A stretch of 64,000 nt of DNA, taken from contig JAJTWR010000182.1 in NCBI GenBank assembly GCA_021613335.1, forward strand, positions 1,467,501 through 1,531,500, read 5' to 3'. The stretch comes from Whitmania pigra. Its lineage: Eukaryota > Annelida > Clitellata > Hirudinida > Haemopidae. Position numbers and translations under genes: made by a program. The first letter of the stretch is position 1. The number at the start of each line of letters is the position of its first letter. The notes beneath the pieces are model-generated. The model was not told the DNA's origin, searched no databases, and was given only the letters and a program-made list of their open reading frames with translations. Below are positions 27,234-38,759 of this stretch, piece by piece.

Positions 27234-28252
27234 TGTGCAGGCTTTCCACAATATAACAAAGGTTTCTTTTATGATGAGCCACTATTTTCGAGGGACTTAC
27301 TTTAAAACCAAAATAGTATAAACGACTTAATCTACAAACTTAGACGAAGATCTAACTTGTTGAATATAAATTTCTAAACTAATCTTCAGCCGAGCATGAG
27401 AAAATGAACAGAAGCGTGGCAACTACTCTACCTTAATATAGTATCGAGTTTGCTAGCAACGATCTATTCAATGCTGCCAATCACAAGGCCTTCTTTTGTA
27501 ATTCTCAACTCCCTCTCAGCCCATCTCCAGAAGAAAACTGTCACAGATGTATGGATTTAAATTAGGGTGCGTCTGGCATTCACTCGTTGAAAAGTTAACT
27601 CCAAGACATTCAAGAGATTTAAATATTAATCTATTAATTAAGACTAAGATCACCATGTAACTTTAACTTTGAATCTTCTATTAATTAAGTCAACAAATTT
27701 AGATTAATTTTTAACTCCTTCCCTCGATCAACAAATGTCAAACTTCTGAAGACAATCTAAACTAGGTCAAAAAAACTAACAACCAACCTATTGTTGACAA
27801 TTACTATTACTAAGACATATTGTTTTATAATTTTATTTTTTAAATTTATACCTCGAGGCATAATTGTAGTTGTGACTATTGACTATTTTATTTTGAAAAT
27901 AACTAAAGCAACTGTAAAATTGAATATTATTGCCAATTTTTTAGCTAAAGGGCTCAGTGTCGGATTTATCATTTCTATCGCTTTGTTGAACTGATAAACC
28001 AGACAAATCTTCTTCATCTAGCACCTAAAATGTCGGAATTTTCTTTAATAGTTTCATTCTTTTTTATGTTCGACAGTCGTCAGAATTGGCTGAAAGTTAT
28101 TTTTGACAAACAGATGTTAATTGTCATTCCCATGACACTGAGTCATTGAGCATGTCTCCTCAAAATGACTTGTGAACAGGGATCCGACATAAATTCCGGG
28201 CTCCTAGGCAGTGTCTGAACTAAAGGACTCGCAGTAATATTATTAATACATC

Positions 28253-28575
28253 TGTTAGTATTTAGATTATTTATCACAAAAAAACCCTGTTGACGTCAAT
28301 TAATCTTAAACTTTCTCCCCCTTGTCGAGAATTGTCAAACTTTTTCAAACCCCCCTATTTTGTTGATATAATTTATGGACGACCCCTTTTTGAATAGAAG
28401 TTCTTGAAACCCTCTGGAAATTTAATTATTACAGGAGGCATACACTTGTTGCGTATATTTGTTTATTTTAAATAGAAAAGGTTTTCTTCTAGGTTAGTCA
28501 TTCGGTGTTCTGATTCTGTACGCCAGCCCACATTGCCAAATTCGAGCCAAACCACGAATTAGATAACGTTTGAAC
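28253..28575 (-). repeat. Dispersed repeat, right inverted copy
   Basis: Reverse-complement partner of 21855-22200 (same block order). The two copies flank about 6 kb that includes exons 1-2 of the PxDLS gene and the R4-like LINE tail. Confidence 0.75.
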
Positions 28576-29449
28576 ACGCCATTTAAACGACATTGTCAAA
28601 ATGAGATGAATATTACTCAGAGTTGCCAAATAATTGCTTAAATGAATCAAAGTTGAGACCATGCAATATAATTTTCTAGGGTCAGAACTTAGGACTTCAT
28701 CATAATGGAATTTTAGCCTAAATTGCTGAACAAAATGTCTTTTTAATTGCGGAGTTACGAACTGATGTATTGTAGATTGGAGACCTTTTATTTATCCTTT
28801 CAAATGATTAGGTTTGGTGACGAAGGTAAGCAGGTCGCAATGTGCTACTGCTTACTGGCCTCCATTGGTTAAATCACAAATCACAGTTCAATTGTCTATG
28901 TAATATAAATTAACCCCTGTTATCAATGTTATTTTTTGATTTCTCTAAGTATTAACCCAGTCCATATTTTCTAATTGTTAATTTTATATTTAAAAATTAA
29001 TTCACATCTCACATATTCAAATATAAAAATTTAATTTGGTTTTTCTTCTTTTTATCAAACTTTCTGAATTGTCCTGCTCAGTCTGTCCCAATGTCACCGC
29101 TAGCGGTATTGTCCCAAAATGTCGCGACGGGTATATTTCAATTAATCTTAAATTCAATTTTTTTTGCTTTCCCACATTTTTTAGTTCAATAAAAAAATAA
29201 ATCGATTGATTTGCATTTTTAAGCATTATCTTAGTTAATAAATAATGCAGTTACCATCAGACAGCTCCTAAATCAAACTTAAGGTACTTAGGGCCACTTC
29301 GAATCTAAAATGCATATTGCTCCTGAGAAGCAATCTTAAGTTGCATATCCGAAAGCCTCTAAACTTGGGAAAACACATTTTTAATACTATTATTTCAATG
29401 TGAATCTAAAGAAGTTTTTCTAAATCTTTATCTTTCATTATCTCAGTGT

Positions 29450-30615
29450 TGTAAAAAGTACCACATTTTAGTAATTTGGTAAAAGTACAAGTTATACCTC
29501 AAATATTTACTTAAGAAAAAGTAAAAGTATTTCTTTAACAATTTACTTAAGTAAAAGTAAAACGTTACAGCAATTAAAAGTTACTTAGAGTAAAAAAGTA
29601 AAAGTACTGATGTCGCCGTTATTGTGATCATACATAATTCTATATTATTTAAATGTCTATGTATAAATTGTTGGTACTAACTGATAGTACTTATAGTCAT
29701 TAAGTAATTAGATAATAACATTTAAACTAATAAAAGTTTTTATTATTTATTTACAATCACAAATGTTTGCTAACTTTCAACATAATTAAGTTCTAGTCCG
29801 ACGGCTGCTCAATGTCTGACAAATGGCTGTAGAACTGTTGCTTGGTGAAATTTCCTCTTTCGCTCTCATAGTCGTAGAAACCTATCTCTTACGAGCACTT
29901 CTTGTCAGCAATTCATACTTCGAAACATGTGCTGGATGCATGCGTTCCACATGTTTCTTCAAGTTTGACGATGAACCTTCTTGAACACATAGTTTTTTCT
30001 TATTTGCACAGTTGGCATGCAAACTTACATGCTTTTGCTTCTTTGATTCAAATCAAAACATTGTGATTAAATATGGTCACGTGTGCTCTTCCATGTTGTT
30101 CCTCTTATCATTGCTGCCTATGTTCAAATTGGCTTCCGGTTATTGGATTATATATATGTTTATAATTAAGTTCTAGTCCGTCGGCTGCTCAATGTCAGAC
30201 AAATGACTGGGGAAACTGTTGCTTTGTGAAATTTCCTCTTTCTTTTTAATATATAAATTAATATTTTTAGTATGTTAAAAAACTTCGATATTATTAATCC
30301 ACAAACTGCGATATAACTAAAACTACCGGCGACAACTACAATAACAAAAGAACGACTGATCGAAAAAGAAAAAAAGTTCTCGAACCAACCAAAAAATAAT
30401 AATCGTTTAGAATTTAAAAAAAATAAAATAAAATTCAACTAATTTATAATTTTATATACGTTACTTTGTGACTCTTTGCGTCAAAAAAAGTAACGAAGTA
30501 AATGCATGACCAAAAATAGTAATTTGTTACAAGTAAAAATACAGAAAATTGTTACAAGTAAAAAGTACAAAAAACATAATTAATTACAGTAACGAATTAC
30601 GTGTACTTTCCTCAT
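29450..30615 (-). mobile_element. Decayed hAT element with BED zinc-finger remnant
   Basis: The left end reads CAGTGTTGTAAAAAGTACC and is followed by repeated AAAAGTA units. The right end (30440-30615) carries the inverted counterpart, without the last bases. On minus, 30025-29880 encodes SSSNLKKHVERMHPAHVSKY, the H...H half of a BED zinc finger as found at the N-terminus of hAT transposases. An internal 75-bp segment is present twice (29788-29863 and 30171-30245). No transposase catalytic region remains. Confidence 0.65.
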
Positions 30616-31051
30616 TTGAAAATTCTGGTCGCCCAAGACGTACAAAAGGACTTAAAGACATGACACCTTCTCTGCTTTATGAGTACGAACAAAGTCTTAG
30701 AGCTTCTACCGTTTCGCTAAAAGCGTTAATCTTTATTCTGCACGCAAGAACATGCCAAGTCTTTTTTTTAGGCAAACAATCTGATTCTGCTTATGCAAAA
30801 AGAAGGACCATTACATAATATTGATAAATAATAACAACAGCAACAAATAATTACAAAACCAATAATAAAACCTTTGCCTCTATAGAGATTTATTTATGGC
30901 ACTTTGAAAAAAATCACACCATCCAAACATAACCTGTAACACAATTTTCTCACGAAGACCAAGTATTAATAAAAAACTTCAGATAAAAAGCATAGGATTG
31001 AAATAGACGATCTTCAATATAACTTGAATTTTTGATCAACGAATGCTTTCG

Positions 31052-31118
31052 TGCGCCCGCATGGCCTAATGGTTAAAGGCTGCGCCTCTCGCGATGGCAG
31101 CGCGGATTCGAATCCCGT
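31052..31118 (+). repeat. tRNA-like repeat, copy 2
   Basis: CGCCCGCATGGCCTAATGG (A-box region) and GGATTCGAATCCCG (B-box) are spaced 40 bp apart. It is the same unit as the minus-strand copy at 18483-18552, differing at about three positions. Confidence 0.5.
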
Positions 31119-31554
31119 TGCGAAAGCACCGCCCTAATCATTTAGATAGTTAACGGACGTTAATAAAACATTATTTAGTGAATGCTCCCAAAATATATAT
31201 TTCCGAAGAAAAATCGATGTGTCACTGAAACTTCATGAGGTTTTTGGTTAATCAATGAGTTTTCGTAGTCTCGCAGCCGATGAAGCAAAACCTTGGTAAA
31301 GTGGCGGGTACCGAAACCCAGTGCCAGTGAGTTGGCTAGTCACTACTCCAATAATCCCCTAAAATGATCATTATATGTCATTGGATCGGATCTCATCTAA
31401 GTGACACAATTTTAAGGGGTTGTATCTTTAATCCTAATCCTTATATTGTTTTGTTTGTCAGCTCAGTTATCTCAACAACAAAATCAGGTTAGATCCAGGT
31501 TAGGTAAAAAAAATGTGTACATGTCAGATTTTGGACTACCAGCTTAAGGCCTGT

Positions 31555-31650
31555 AATATATAATATTATTATTATAATAATATAATATAATATAATATAA
31601 TATAATATAATACATGTTATATAATATTATAATTATTATTATTATAATAA
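31555..31650. repeat. (TATAA)n/ATT low-complexity tract
   Basis: Runs of TATAA and TTA. No other content. Confidence 0.8.
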
Positions 31651-32478
31651 AGAAGAATGATTTAATGCAAAGAGGTCGTTGTTGAATGATTATAGAATCG
31701 CGCCAAAATGTTAGACGTTTACAACAAAAGGTCCTTCGCAAGAACACAAGGTTATTGCACCTTTGATTGAGTGTCTCGACGTAAATGTCAAGTAACTGTA
31801 TGGTCAGACAAAACTTATCAGCCAGCCTAGGTATGAAGTATTGCATAAATAAACAAATTATTATATAAATTATCTTTTATTGAGAAACCAAAACCAATTT
31901 CATGCATACCTGGCGTAGATCTCACGGAATTCGGAACATAATACCTGCATACCATGTATTAATAAAGTAAAAATGACGAAGTAGTATTATTGTTATATTA
32001 TTATTGTCAATGTTATTAATTTTATTACTACTACTTCATTAATGTTGACATTTTTATTAATATTAACCGGATTCAATAGATTCAATTCAAGTATCGACCC
32101 AGATTATAAACCATTGTTCAGCTACTGGTATTGACTTTCTTGTCATATTTGATCAAAAAAACCAATAAACTTTCACATTCAGATGTTCGGAGATCGAAAC
32201 TTCTTTTTGAAATGCAAACGTTTAACAGGAAGACCAATTTGGCAATATGCTAATTTTCAGAAACGTTTGAAAATTGAACTTATCGAATAGCATTGTCCTT
32301 TCTAGAAGTTGTCACTTAGCCTGCTTAAAACACGAAAAGGCAACACGCCATTGTACTAAGTTTGTTTTTTGGATCTTGTATCGTAACGTTACTTGTTTAC
32401 AGATTGAAATGCATTCATAGCTGAGAGGGTTCATTTATTCGTTATATTTTTGCAATACAACTTTTACAATGACTTATA

Positions 32479-32652
<174 letters not shown>

Positions 32653-32659
32653 TAATTAA

Positions 32660-34110
32660 ATAATGTTATATATATTATATTATAATATTATATAATATAT
32701 TATTATAATTATATTAAAATATAATTATTGATAATTATTTCAATATAATAATATTATTACAATCTACCTCCGTAATCACCAGCCACAGCATCAAAATGCA
32801 AAAGTAACTGATTCGCGAAAAAAATTAGAGCAATAATAACTAAATTTTTTGAACTAATCACGTAAAACAAATAGAAGTTTTATCTGTAATGCCTGGATTT
32901 TGAGGACAAATGAATCCTAAAGAAGCTAAAATAATATTTGGAAAATATTAATGTTTTTCTTTAACTAATGATTATGACGTAATAATGCCTTAACAATCAA
33001 GACTTAAGCATAATTGTGGCTTCCTACTGAGATTAATTCTCACCAACCATGACAATGACATTCCTGACATTTTCACATCGTTCTGATTTCTTAAGTGCTG
33101 GATTTGACATGTCAAGTCCAGCATTTGTTTGCTGTTAGCAATTTATTAACTAATAGCATTGGTTAATTTCTAAATCTGATGGATAAATTGTTATTTTTAT
33201 TAATTAATATTTAGGGAAATTGGTAGATAAAATAATAAGGTTTATTTCAGCTGATTTAATTTTATCTAATAAGAAGCTGAGCGATAAATAAATAATAAAT
33301 AATTAAAAAAATTTTAATGCATAATAAAAAAATGTAAAATAAATAAATTTGTTATTGTTATTAACAATAATTAATAATTAAATTTAAAAATAATAGTCTG
33401 GATAACTAATGATACTGATTGTTTTCATTGTCGCATGGAATTTGATTTAAAATAATTACGCTATTTATTGCTAAAAATGGAAAATTTTTAATCATTTGAC
33501 ATGTTTAATTATAAATATAAAATCAAGAGTCTGTCGTCTGTCCCAGAGTTTTGATTGGTTAAAATAAACTCCATCCAACAAATAAACTTGGCCCAGAAAA
33601 TGAATAAATAATCCTAAATCCATTTTAAAATTTTAAAATTTTAAAAAATAATTTAATAAAATTGATTAAATTTTAAATTTGATTTTGATTCAATTTCTTT
33701 TTTTATTACTTGGTGCTAGAGCATGGTTTATATTGTTGTTGTAAAGTTAATCATATCTTGAATTGCTAATTAAAATGCCCAATAGACAATATTGGGAGAT
33801 TGACTTCAGTGAATGGACCTGGTAACATTAATAGTATTTTGTTGATGATTTCACAAATATATTCATTTTTGGCAGCAAGAACGGCCCTCAATTAATTTTG
33901 GTACTGTAGAAATCAGGTTACGAAAATCGGATGAGAGTTTACATTTAATCTACCTTCTGCAATATCCAGTTGTCAGTTTGAAAAATGTTGAGCACCATCA
34001 TTTCAAAGATGAACTCTCATGTTTTGTCATTTGAAAACATAAATTATACTTTCTGATGTTACTAAGAAAATGCATTGATGCAGACATATATCCTGATGTA
34101 TAAGCCAAAA
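32660..34110. other. Intergenic, no gene recognised
   Basis: Very AT-rich, with no open frame worth naming, up to the ACAT microsatellite. Confidence 0.5.
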
Positions 34111-34113
34111 GAA

Positions 34114-34298
34114 GACATACATACATACATACATACATACATACATACATACATACATACCATACATACATACATACATACATACATACTACATACATAC
34201 ATACATACATACATACATACATACATACATACATACATACATACACATACATACATACATACATACATACATACATACATACATACATACATACATAA

Positions 34299-34328
<30 letters not shown>
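34114..34328. repeat. (ACAT)n microsatellite, 5' flank of the retrotransposon
   Basis: About 215 bp of ACAT with a few slips. The same repeat resumes at 38099-38147 on the far side of the retrotransposon, so the element interrupts one microsatellite. Confidence 0.95.
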
Positions 34329-34329
<1 letters not shown>

Positions 34330-34373
34330 GTACAGACGGACCATCAACGGACTACCGACTTTGCTTCCAACGG

Positions 34374-37300
34374 ACTTTCGATTCTGAACAACGCCCAGGA
34401 CAATGGCGTGCCAGTTAGAAGATGTACGTGTGGAAGAGTTTTCGCAACCGAGAGGGGACTCAAAGTCCACCAAACCAAATCAAATTGCGGGTGTGAGGCA
34501 TTGAGACAGCGTACTATCGCAAAGTTGCAGATAGGTAAAACGCCGGACAACACCGGACAGGAGTCACACCACAGCTCCGAGTGTGTCCGAGTCTCTCGCC
34601 AAGGACAAGACCCCCCAAGAAGCAGGATAAGGTTCCCTCGAGGAAACGACAAGAAAGGCTGGTCAGGACTGGATGAGGAACTTAAGCAAGGACTTAAGAA
34701 AAGCCTGAAGGATGGATCAGTGAAATCCTTCAGTGACTTCATCTATAACAAGTGTATCGAGAGATTTGGGGTCGTGCCTGTCAAACGACCCCAGGAAATG
34801 AAGGACTCCAGGCGACAGCGTGAACTCGGACGCCTCAAAAGCGAAAAGAAAGCGCTTCGCCGTCGGTGGAAAGTGGCCAAAGAAGACGAGAGAGAAGGAC
34901 TCTCCGTCCTATGGGAGGACGTGAAGAGACGAGTGAGGGACTTGCGCCGCGCTGAAAGAGGGAGACAGAGGAAGTACGAGAGGAGGTGAGCTATGAGAAG
35001 CTTCTTTAGCGATCCGTACAGATACGGAAGATCGCTACTAGACCCTCCGAAATCGGGAGAACTTTCTGTAGAGCAAGACAAGTTGGAAGAACACTTGCTC
35101 AAAACGTATAGTGACGCACTCCGCCATGAGTCTCTACAGGAAAGGGCCGATATCCCAGCGGTGCCTCTGCCGATCAGTCCCTTTTGCTTGGCGGCTCCTT
35201 TGTTCGAGGAGGTGAGAGGAGTTGTGAGGAAAGCGAGAAACCGATCAGCGCCAGGGCCCAACGGAGTTCCTTATCTCCTGTACAAAAGATGTCCCAAGAC
35301 ACTATATCTGCTGCATTCCCTCATTCAGAGAGCGTGGTCGGGGGTCACGGTCGATGATGAGTGGAAAAAGGCAGAGGGCGTCTACATTCCAAAGGAGAAA
35401 GACTCCAATGGTCTGAGTCAATTCAGACCAATATCGCTGTTGAACGTAGAGGGGAAAATATTTTTCTCTATCATGGCATCGAGGCTCACGGAGTTCGTGA
35501 TGTCCAATCAGTACGTGGACATTTCAGTCCAAAAGGGAGGCATTCCAGGTGTACCCGGTTGTATCGAGCATACCTCGATGATCTGGGAAGCTATTCAGAG
35601 AGCCAAGAGAAACCGGCTGAGTTTGTACGTCGTGTGGTTGGACCTAGCGAATGCATACGGGTCGGTACCACACCAGCTCCTATGGAAAACATTGGAAGCC
35701 CATCATGTGCCTCAGCCCGTTATTCACATCCTTCAGGAATACTTTAACGGGTTCATGATGCGGTTTTCCACCAAGACGTACACTACAAGGTGGGTGTCTC
35801 TGGAGGTTGGTATAGCAATGGGGTGCACAATTTCTCTTTCCTTATTCGTACTGGCGATGCAGATCCTACTGAAGGCAGCCGGGTCTCGTACTCCAGAGGC
35901 GCACATTGGTAAACTTAAGCAAGGACTTAAGAAAAGCCTGAAGGATGGATCAGTGAAATCCTTCAGTCTTCAATCCGAAGAACCGGTGAAAAGCCTTGGA
36001 AGGGTTTTTGACAAGTCTCTCACCGACAAGAGCATGCAGGACGCCATTCTCCAGCAAACCATTAGGGGACTGCAGGCGATTGAGGCGGCACCGCTGCAAG
36101 GGCGGTTCAAAGTGTGGTTGCTCCAGTTCGTGCTCCTTCCAAGACTTCTCTGGCCGTTAACCATCTATGAGATTGGCTTGTCAGTGGTCGAGAAGCTAGA
36201 GAGGAAAGTTAACCGATACACCAGAAAATGGCTAGGCCTACCTCCAGCGCTGTCATCGGTAGCCCTCTACAGTAGGAGCACGAGCCTGCGACTACCACTA
36301 AGGTCCATCGTGGAAGAGTACAAACTCTCCAAAATAAGAACGCAGTGGATGCTCAACAACTCCGCGGATAGCAGGATCCGTGAAGTCAAGCCACTGCTTA
36401 GATCTGGAAGGAAATTCCGAGCGCAGAATGAGATCGACGAATCAGTTGCCGAGCTGATGTTCGAGGAAGTGAGAGGTCCTACCCAGACGGACCGTCATGC
36501 AGTAGGATGGAACCACCTGCCAAAATGGTCCCAGGCGAGCTCATCAGTCAGAGCCACCATGATTATCCAGGAAAGGAGGCGAAAAGTGGAACAGGACCGA
36601 GTCACGAGGGCAGTTCAGCAGTCACAGCAGGGTAAGTGGACAACGTGGGAAGACGTGATGCAACGATCCCTTACCTGGAGCGACATGTGGAAAATGTCCC
36701 CGCTCCGACTTGCCTACGCGATAAGGTCAGTGTACGACCAGTTGCCCTCCAGGGACAAGTTGCAGAAGTGGGGTATGGTGGAAGACACCGAATGCCGGCT
36801 CTGCGGCGGTACAGAGACACTGCACCACGTGCTCAGCAATTGCACGTATGCCCTTGCTAACGGTCGGTACACATGGCGACATAACCAGGTCCTTCGAGAA
36901 GTGTGCGAAGCCGCAAAAGCAGCAGTCTCCAAAGCAAACTCGCGTACGATCGCAAATCAGCGAAAGATTTACTTCTTGCGCGAGGGCTTCGCACACCTCA
37001 GCAAAAAGAGATGTCAAACCCCAAGGCGAGACATTCTTGCAGAGGCAAACGACTGGACCATCGCAGCCGACTTAGAAGGGATGAGGCACTACCCCCAGGT
37101 GCTGATAGAAAGTGGCAAGAGGCCGGATCTAGTGCTCGTATCGCCGTCGACGGATGCCATCATTCTGGTGGAGCTGACGGTTCCGTGGGAGGACAGGCTG
37201 CAATACAGCAATGCGCTCAAAGCAGACAAGTATGCAGATCTAACGATGGACCTGGAAGCGAGAGGATACCGCACAGACCTCTACCCTATCGAGATTGGCG

Positions 37301-37503
37301 CAAGGGGCGTGGTCGGCAAGTCGACTTACGCTTTCCTCACTAAGATCGGATTGTCAAGCCGAGAGAGAACAAAGGCTATGACAAGGATGTCTGAGGCCGC
37401 TGAAGCGGCTTCATTCATGGATCTGGCATATGAGAAGCCAGAAGAAGTCTTAACAGGCCACTACACGAAACCGGGGAAAGCCGTCGGTCTCCGGTATGAA
37501 TGA
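34374..37503 (+). pseudogene. Retrotransposon polyprotein: zinc finger, reverse transcriptase (catalytic segment lost), CCHC, RLE nuclease
   Basis: The N-terminal finger CTCGRVFATERGLKVHQTK gives target-DNA binding. A basic linker (KKALRRRWK) follows, then a TGA in place of the Arg codon found in the second copy. Reverse transcriptase motifs present: RSAPGPNGVPYLLYKRCP, FRPISLLNVEGK, motif A LDLANAYGSVPH with its Asp, and motif B GIAMGCTISLSLFVLAM. Motif C (the xxDD pair) and D should come next but are missing. Instead KLKQGLKKSLKDGSVKSFS appears, copied from upstream. The frame resumes at VKSLGRVFDKSLTDK, the normal thumb. C-terminal CX2CX7HX4C (CRLCGG...HHVLSNC) and RPDLVLVSPS...ILVELTVPWE (PD-X14-E) form the restriction-like endonuclease. 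The nuclease looks intact; the polymerase cannot be active. Confidence 0.9.
35912..35967 (+). repeat. 56-bp exact copy of 34679-34734 patched into the reverse transcriptase
   Basis: All 56 bases match the upstream segment, and flanking bases differ at once on both sides. It is in the same reading frame as the source and sits exactly where the motif C/D region is missing. Confidence 0.9.
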
Positions 37504-38098
37504 TCCATCGAACGACGGGGCCAAACCATTGGCCGAGAGACGCGGTGTTGTCGGGAGAAATGGGCCGACCGCGGACTCGCGAAGCAACATGAACTGCGGT
37601 CCAAACCGCGGCTTCGAAAAGGCCCGCGGTCGAGTCCCGAAAATTTCTATCTCCGGCTGCCGCTACAAAGAAATTATAAGGCCCAGTTTGCATATATTAA
37701 GGCGGTGTGAAGAAGCCACTGAGAGATGCATGACCGCTGTAGGCAAACTGGGGTGGAGGCGATCGACATAACAAGGCCAATGAGAGCCCCGCATAGTCGA
37801 AGTTTGCAGGCGACAAACAGACAGCATGCGACATGAAGGAGCCATTGAGAGCTTTCGCAGTCGCTCCAGTCCAGGCAGCAGTGACCGGCATAACAAGGCC
37901 AACGAGTGCCTCTCAAAGCCGGCGGTAAGAGTTGGGTCCAGCAAGACCAAACCGACAGGGACATCCGGCTGATCACCGGATGCGGCCCGCCCTCCGAAAA
38001 CGTAAGGAGACTCAAAGGGCCGAAACGTTTGAAGACGGGGGAAACTCCTCTGAGGATCCCTGTCGGAGCTCCAAGGCGGAGTATTTAGTAACTAGTAA
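37504..38098 (+). other. 3' UTR of the R2-type retrotransposon
   Basis: GC-richer than the genomic background. It has two imperfect copies of a ~125-bp unit containing (C/G)CATAACAAGGCCAA (about 37711-37790 and 37836-37910). The last 150 bp (ATCACCGG...GGGCCGAAACG...CCCTGTCGG) is shared with the derivative at 59380-59440, marking the family's conserved 3' tail. Confidence 0.7.
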
Positions 38099-38147
38099 CA
38101 TACATACATACATACATACATGCGTACATGCGTACATGCGTACATGG
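38099..38147. repeat. (ACAT)n/(GTACATGC)n, 3' flank
   Basis: About 22 bp of pure ACAT that passes into three GTACATGC units and runs directly into the Tc1 relic. Confidence 0.9.
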
Positions 38148-38720
38148 CAAGAGTGAAATGGGCCAAAACCATGCTCTCTAACCGAGATGGTTTGAGCAAT
38201 ATTATTTTTTCAGATGAGCAGAAATTTAACCTGGATGGACCTTATGGTCATGAGTTCTACTGGCATGACCTCAGATTAAAAAAAAAAACATTTTGTAGCC
38301 GAAATCATGGAGCAGGATCGGTGATGATTTGGGGAGGAATTTCCAGTAAAGGATTGACTGAATTAGTCTTTCTGGATGGGAGACAGCTTCGGTGAATTAC
38401 ATCAAAGTTTTAGGAGATCATTTCTTGCCTTTTGGAAAAATCATTATAGAGGAAATTTTATTTTCCAGCAAGATAATGCCCCGATCCACACTTCCAAGTT
38501 GACAGACATTTTTTCATAGCATAAATTTGAATGTTGGGAGTTGGCTTGTTTCCCGGACTTAAATCTTATAAAAAAATATCTGGGGAATGTTGTCAAGACT
38601 TGTTTATAACAATGGAAGGCAGTTTCACTCAAAACTGACCTGGAAACCCCATTAGGAGTGCCTGGAAAGAACGGGGCAGAAAATTCTTAAAAACCTTAAT
38701 AAAATCTATGGATAACGGTT
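38148..38720 (+). pseudogene. Tc1-type transposase relic
   Basis: IIFSDEQKFNLDGPYGHEFY carries the first catalytic Asp. It is followed by WHDLRLKKKTF, GAGSVMIWGGISSKG and, after frameshifts, FQQDNAPIHTSKLTD with the second Asp. At the third acidic position, relatives have PDLNPIENLW and this copy reads PDLNLIKK, so the Glu is lost. The N-terminal DNA-binding half is missing; the coding begins right at the microsatellite. Inactive. Confidence 0.8.
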
Positions 38721-38759
38721 GTTTTAAAGTTATTGACAATAAAAGAAACATTATTTCTT

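Larger units (their letters stand above)
34329..38098 (+). mobile_element. R2-type non-LTR retrotransposon with restriction-like endonuclease, in an (ACAT)n tract
   Basis: A 3.8-kb element with one long frame (34374-37503) broken by a single TGA at 34987-34989, then a 3' UTR of about 590 bp. No LTRs or poly(A) are seen. The element begins immediately after one ACAT run and ends (GTATTTAGTAACTAGTAA) immediately before another. It lacks an in-frame ATG near the start, as in R2-like elements that are co-transcribed with their target. A 5'-part plus 3'-UTR derivative of the same family lies at 58935-59475. Confidence 0.85.

Noticed and set aside
31052..31118. Functional tRNA gene
   Set aside because: The A and B boxes are good but the acceptor and T stems do not pair properly, and a diverged copy exists. 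Called a tRNA-like repeat instead.
34075..34370. HTYI/VCMY repeat peptide upstream of the retrotransposon frame
   Set aside because: Translation of (ACAT)n, which stays open by chance. The element's own coding starts after the repeat.
35361..35747. Alternative frames within the retrotransposon (also 36903-37343 and 34743-35261)
   Set aside because: They overlap the polyprotein in other frames, and none shows a domain.
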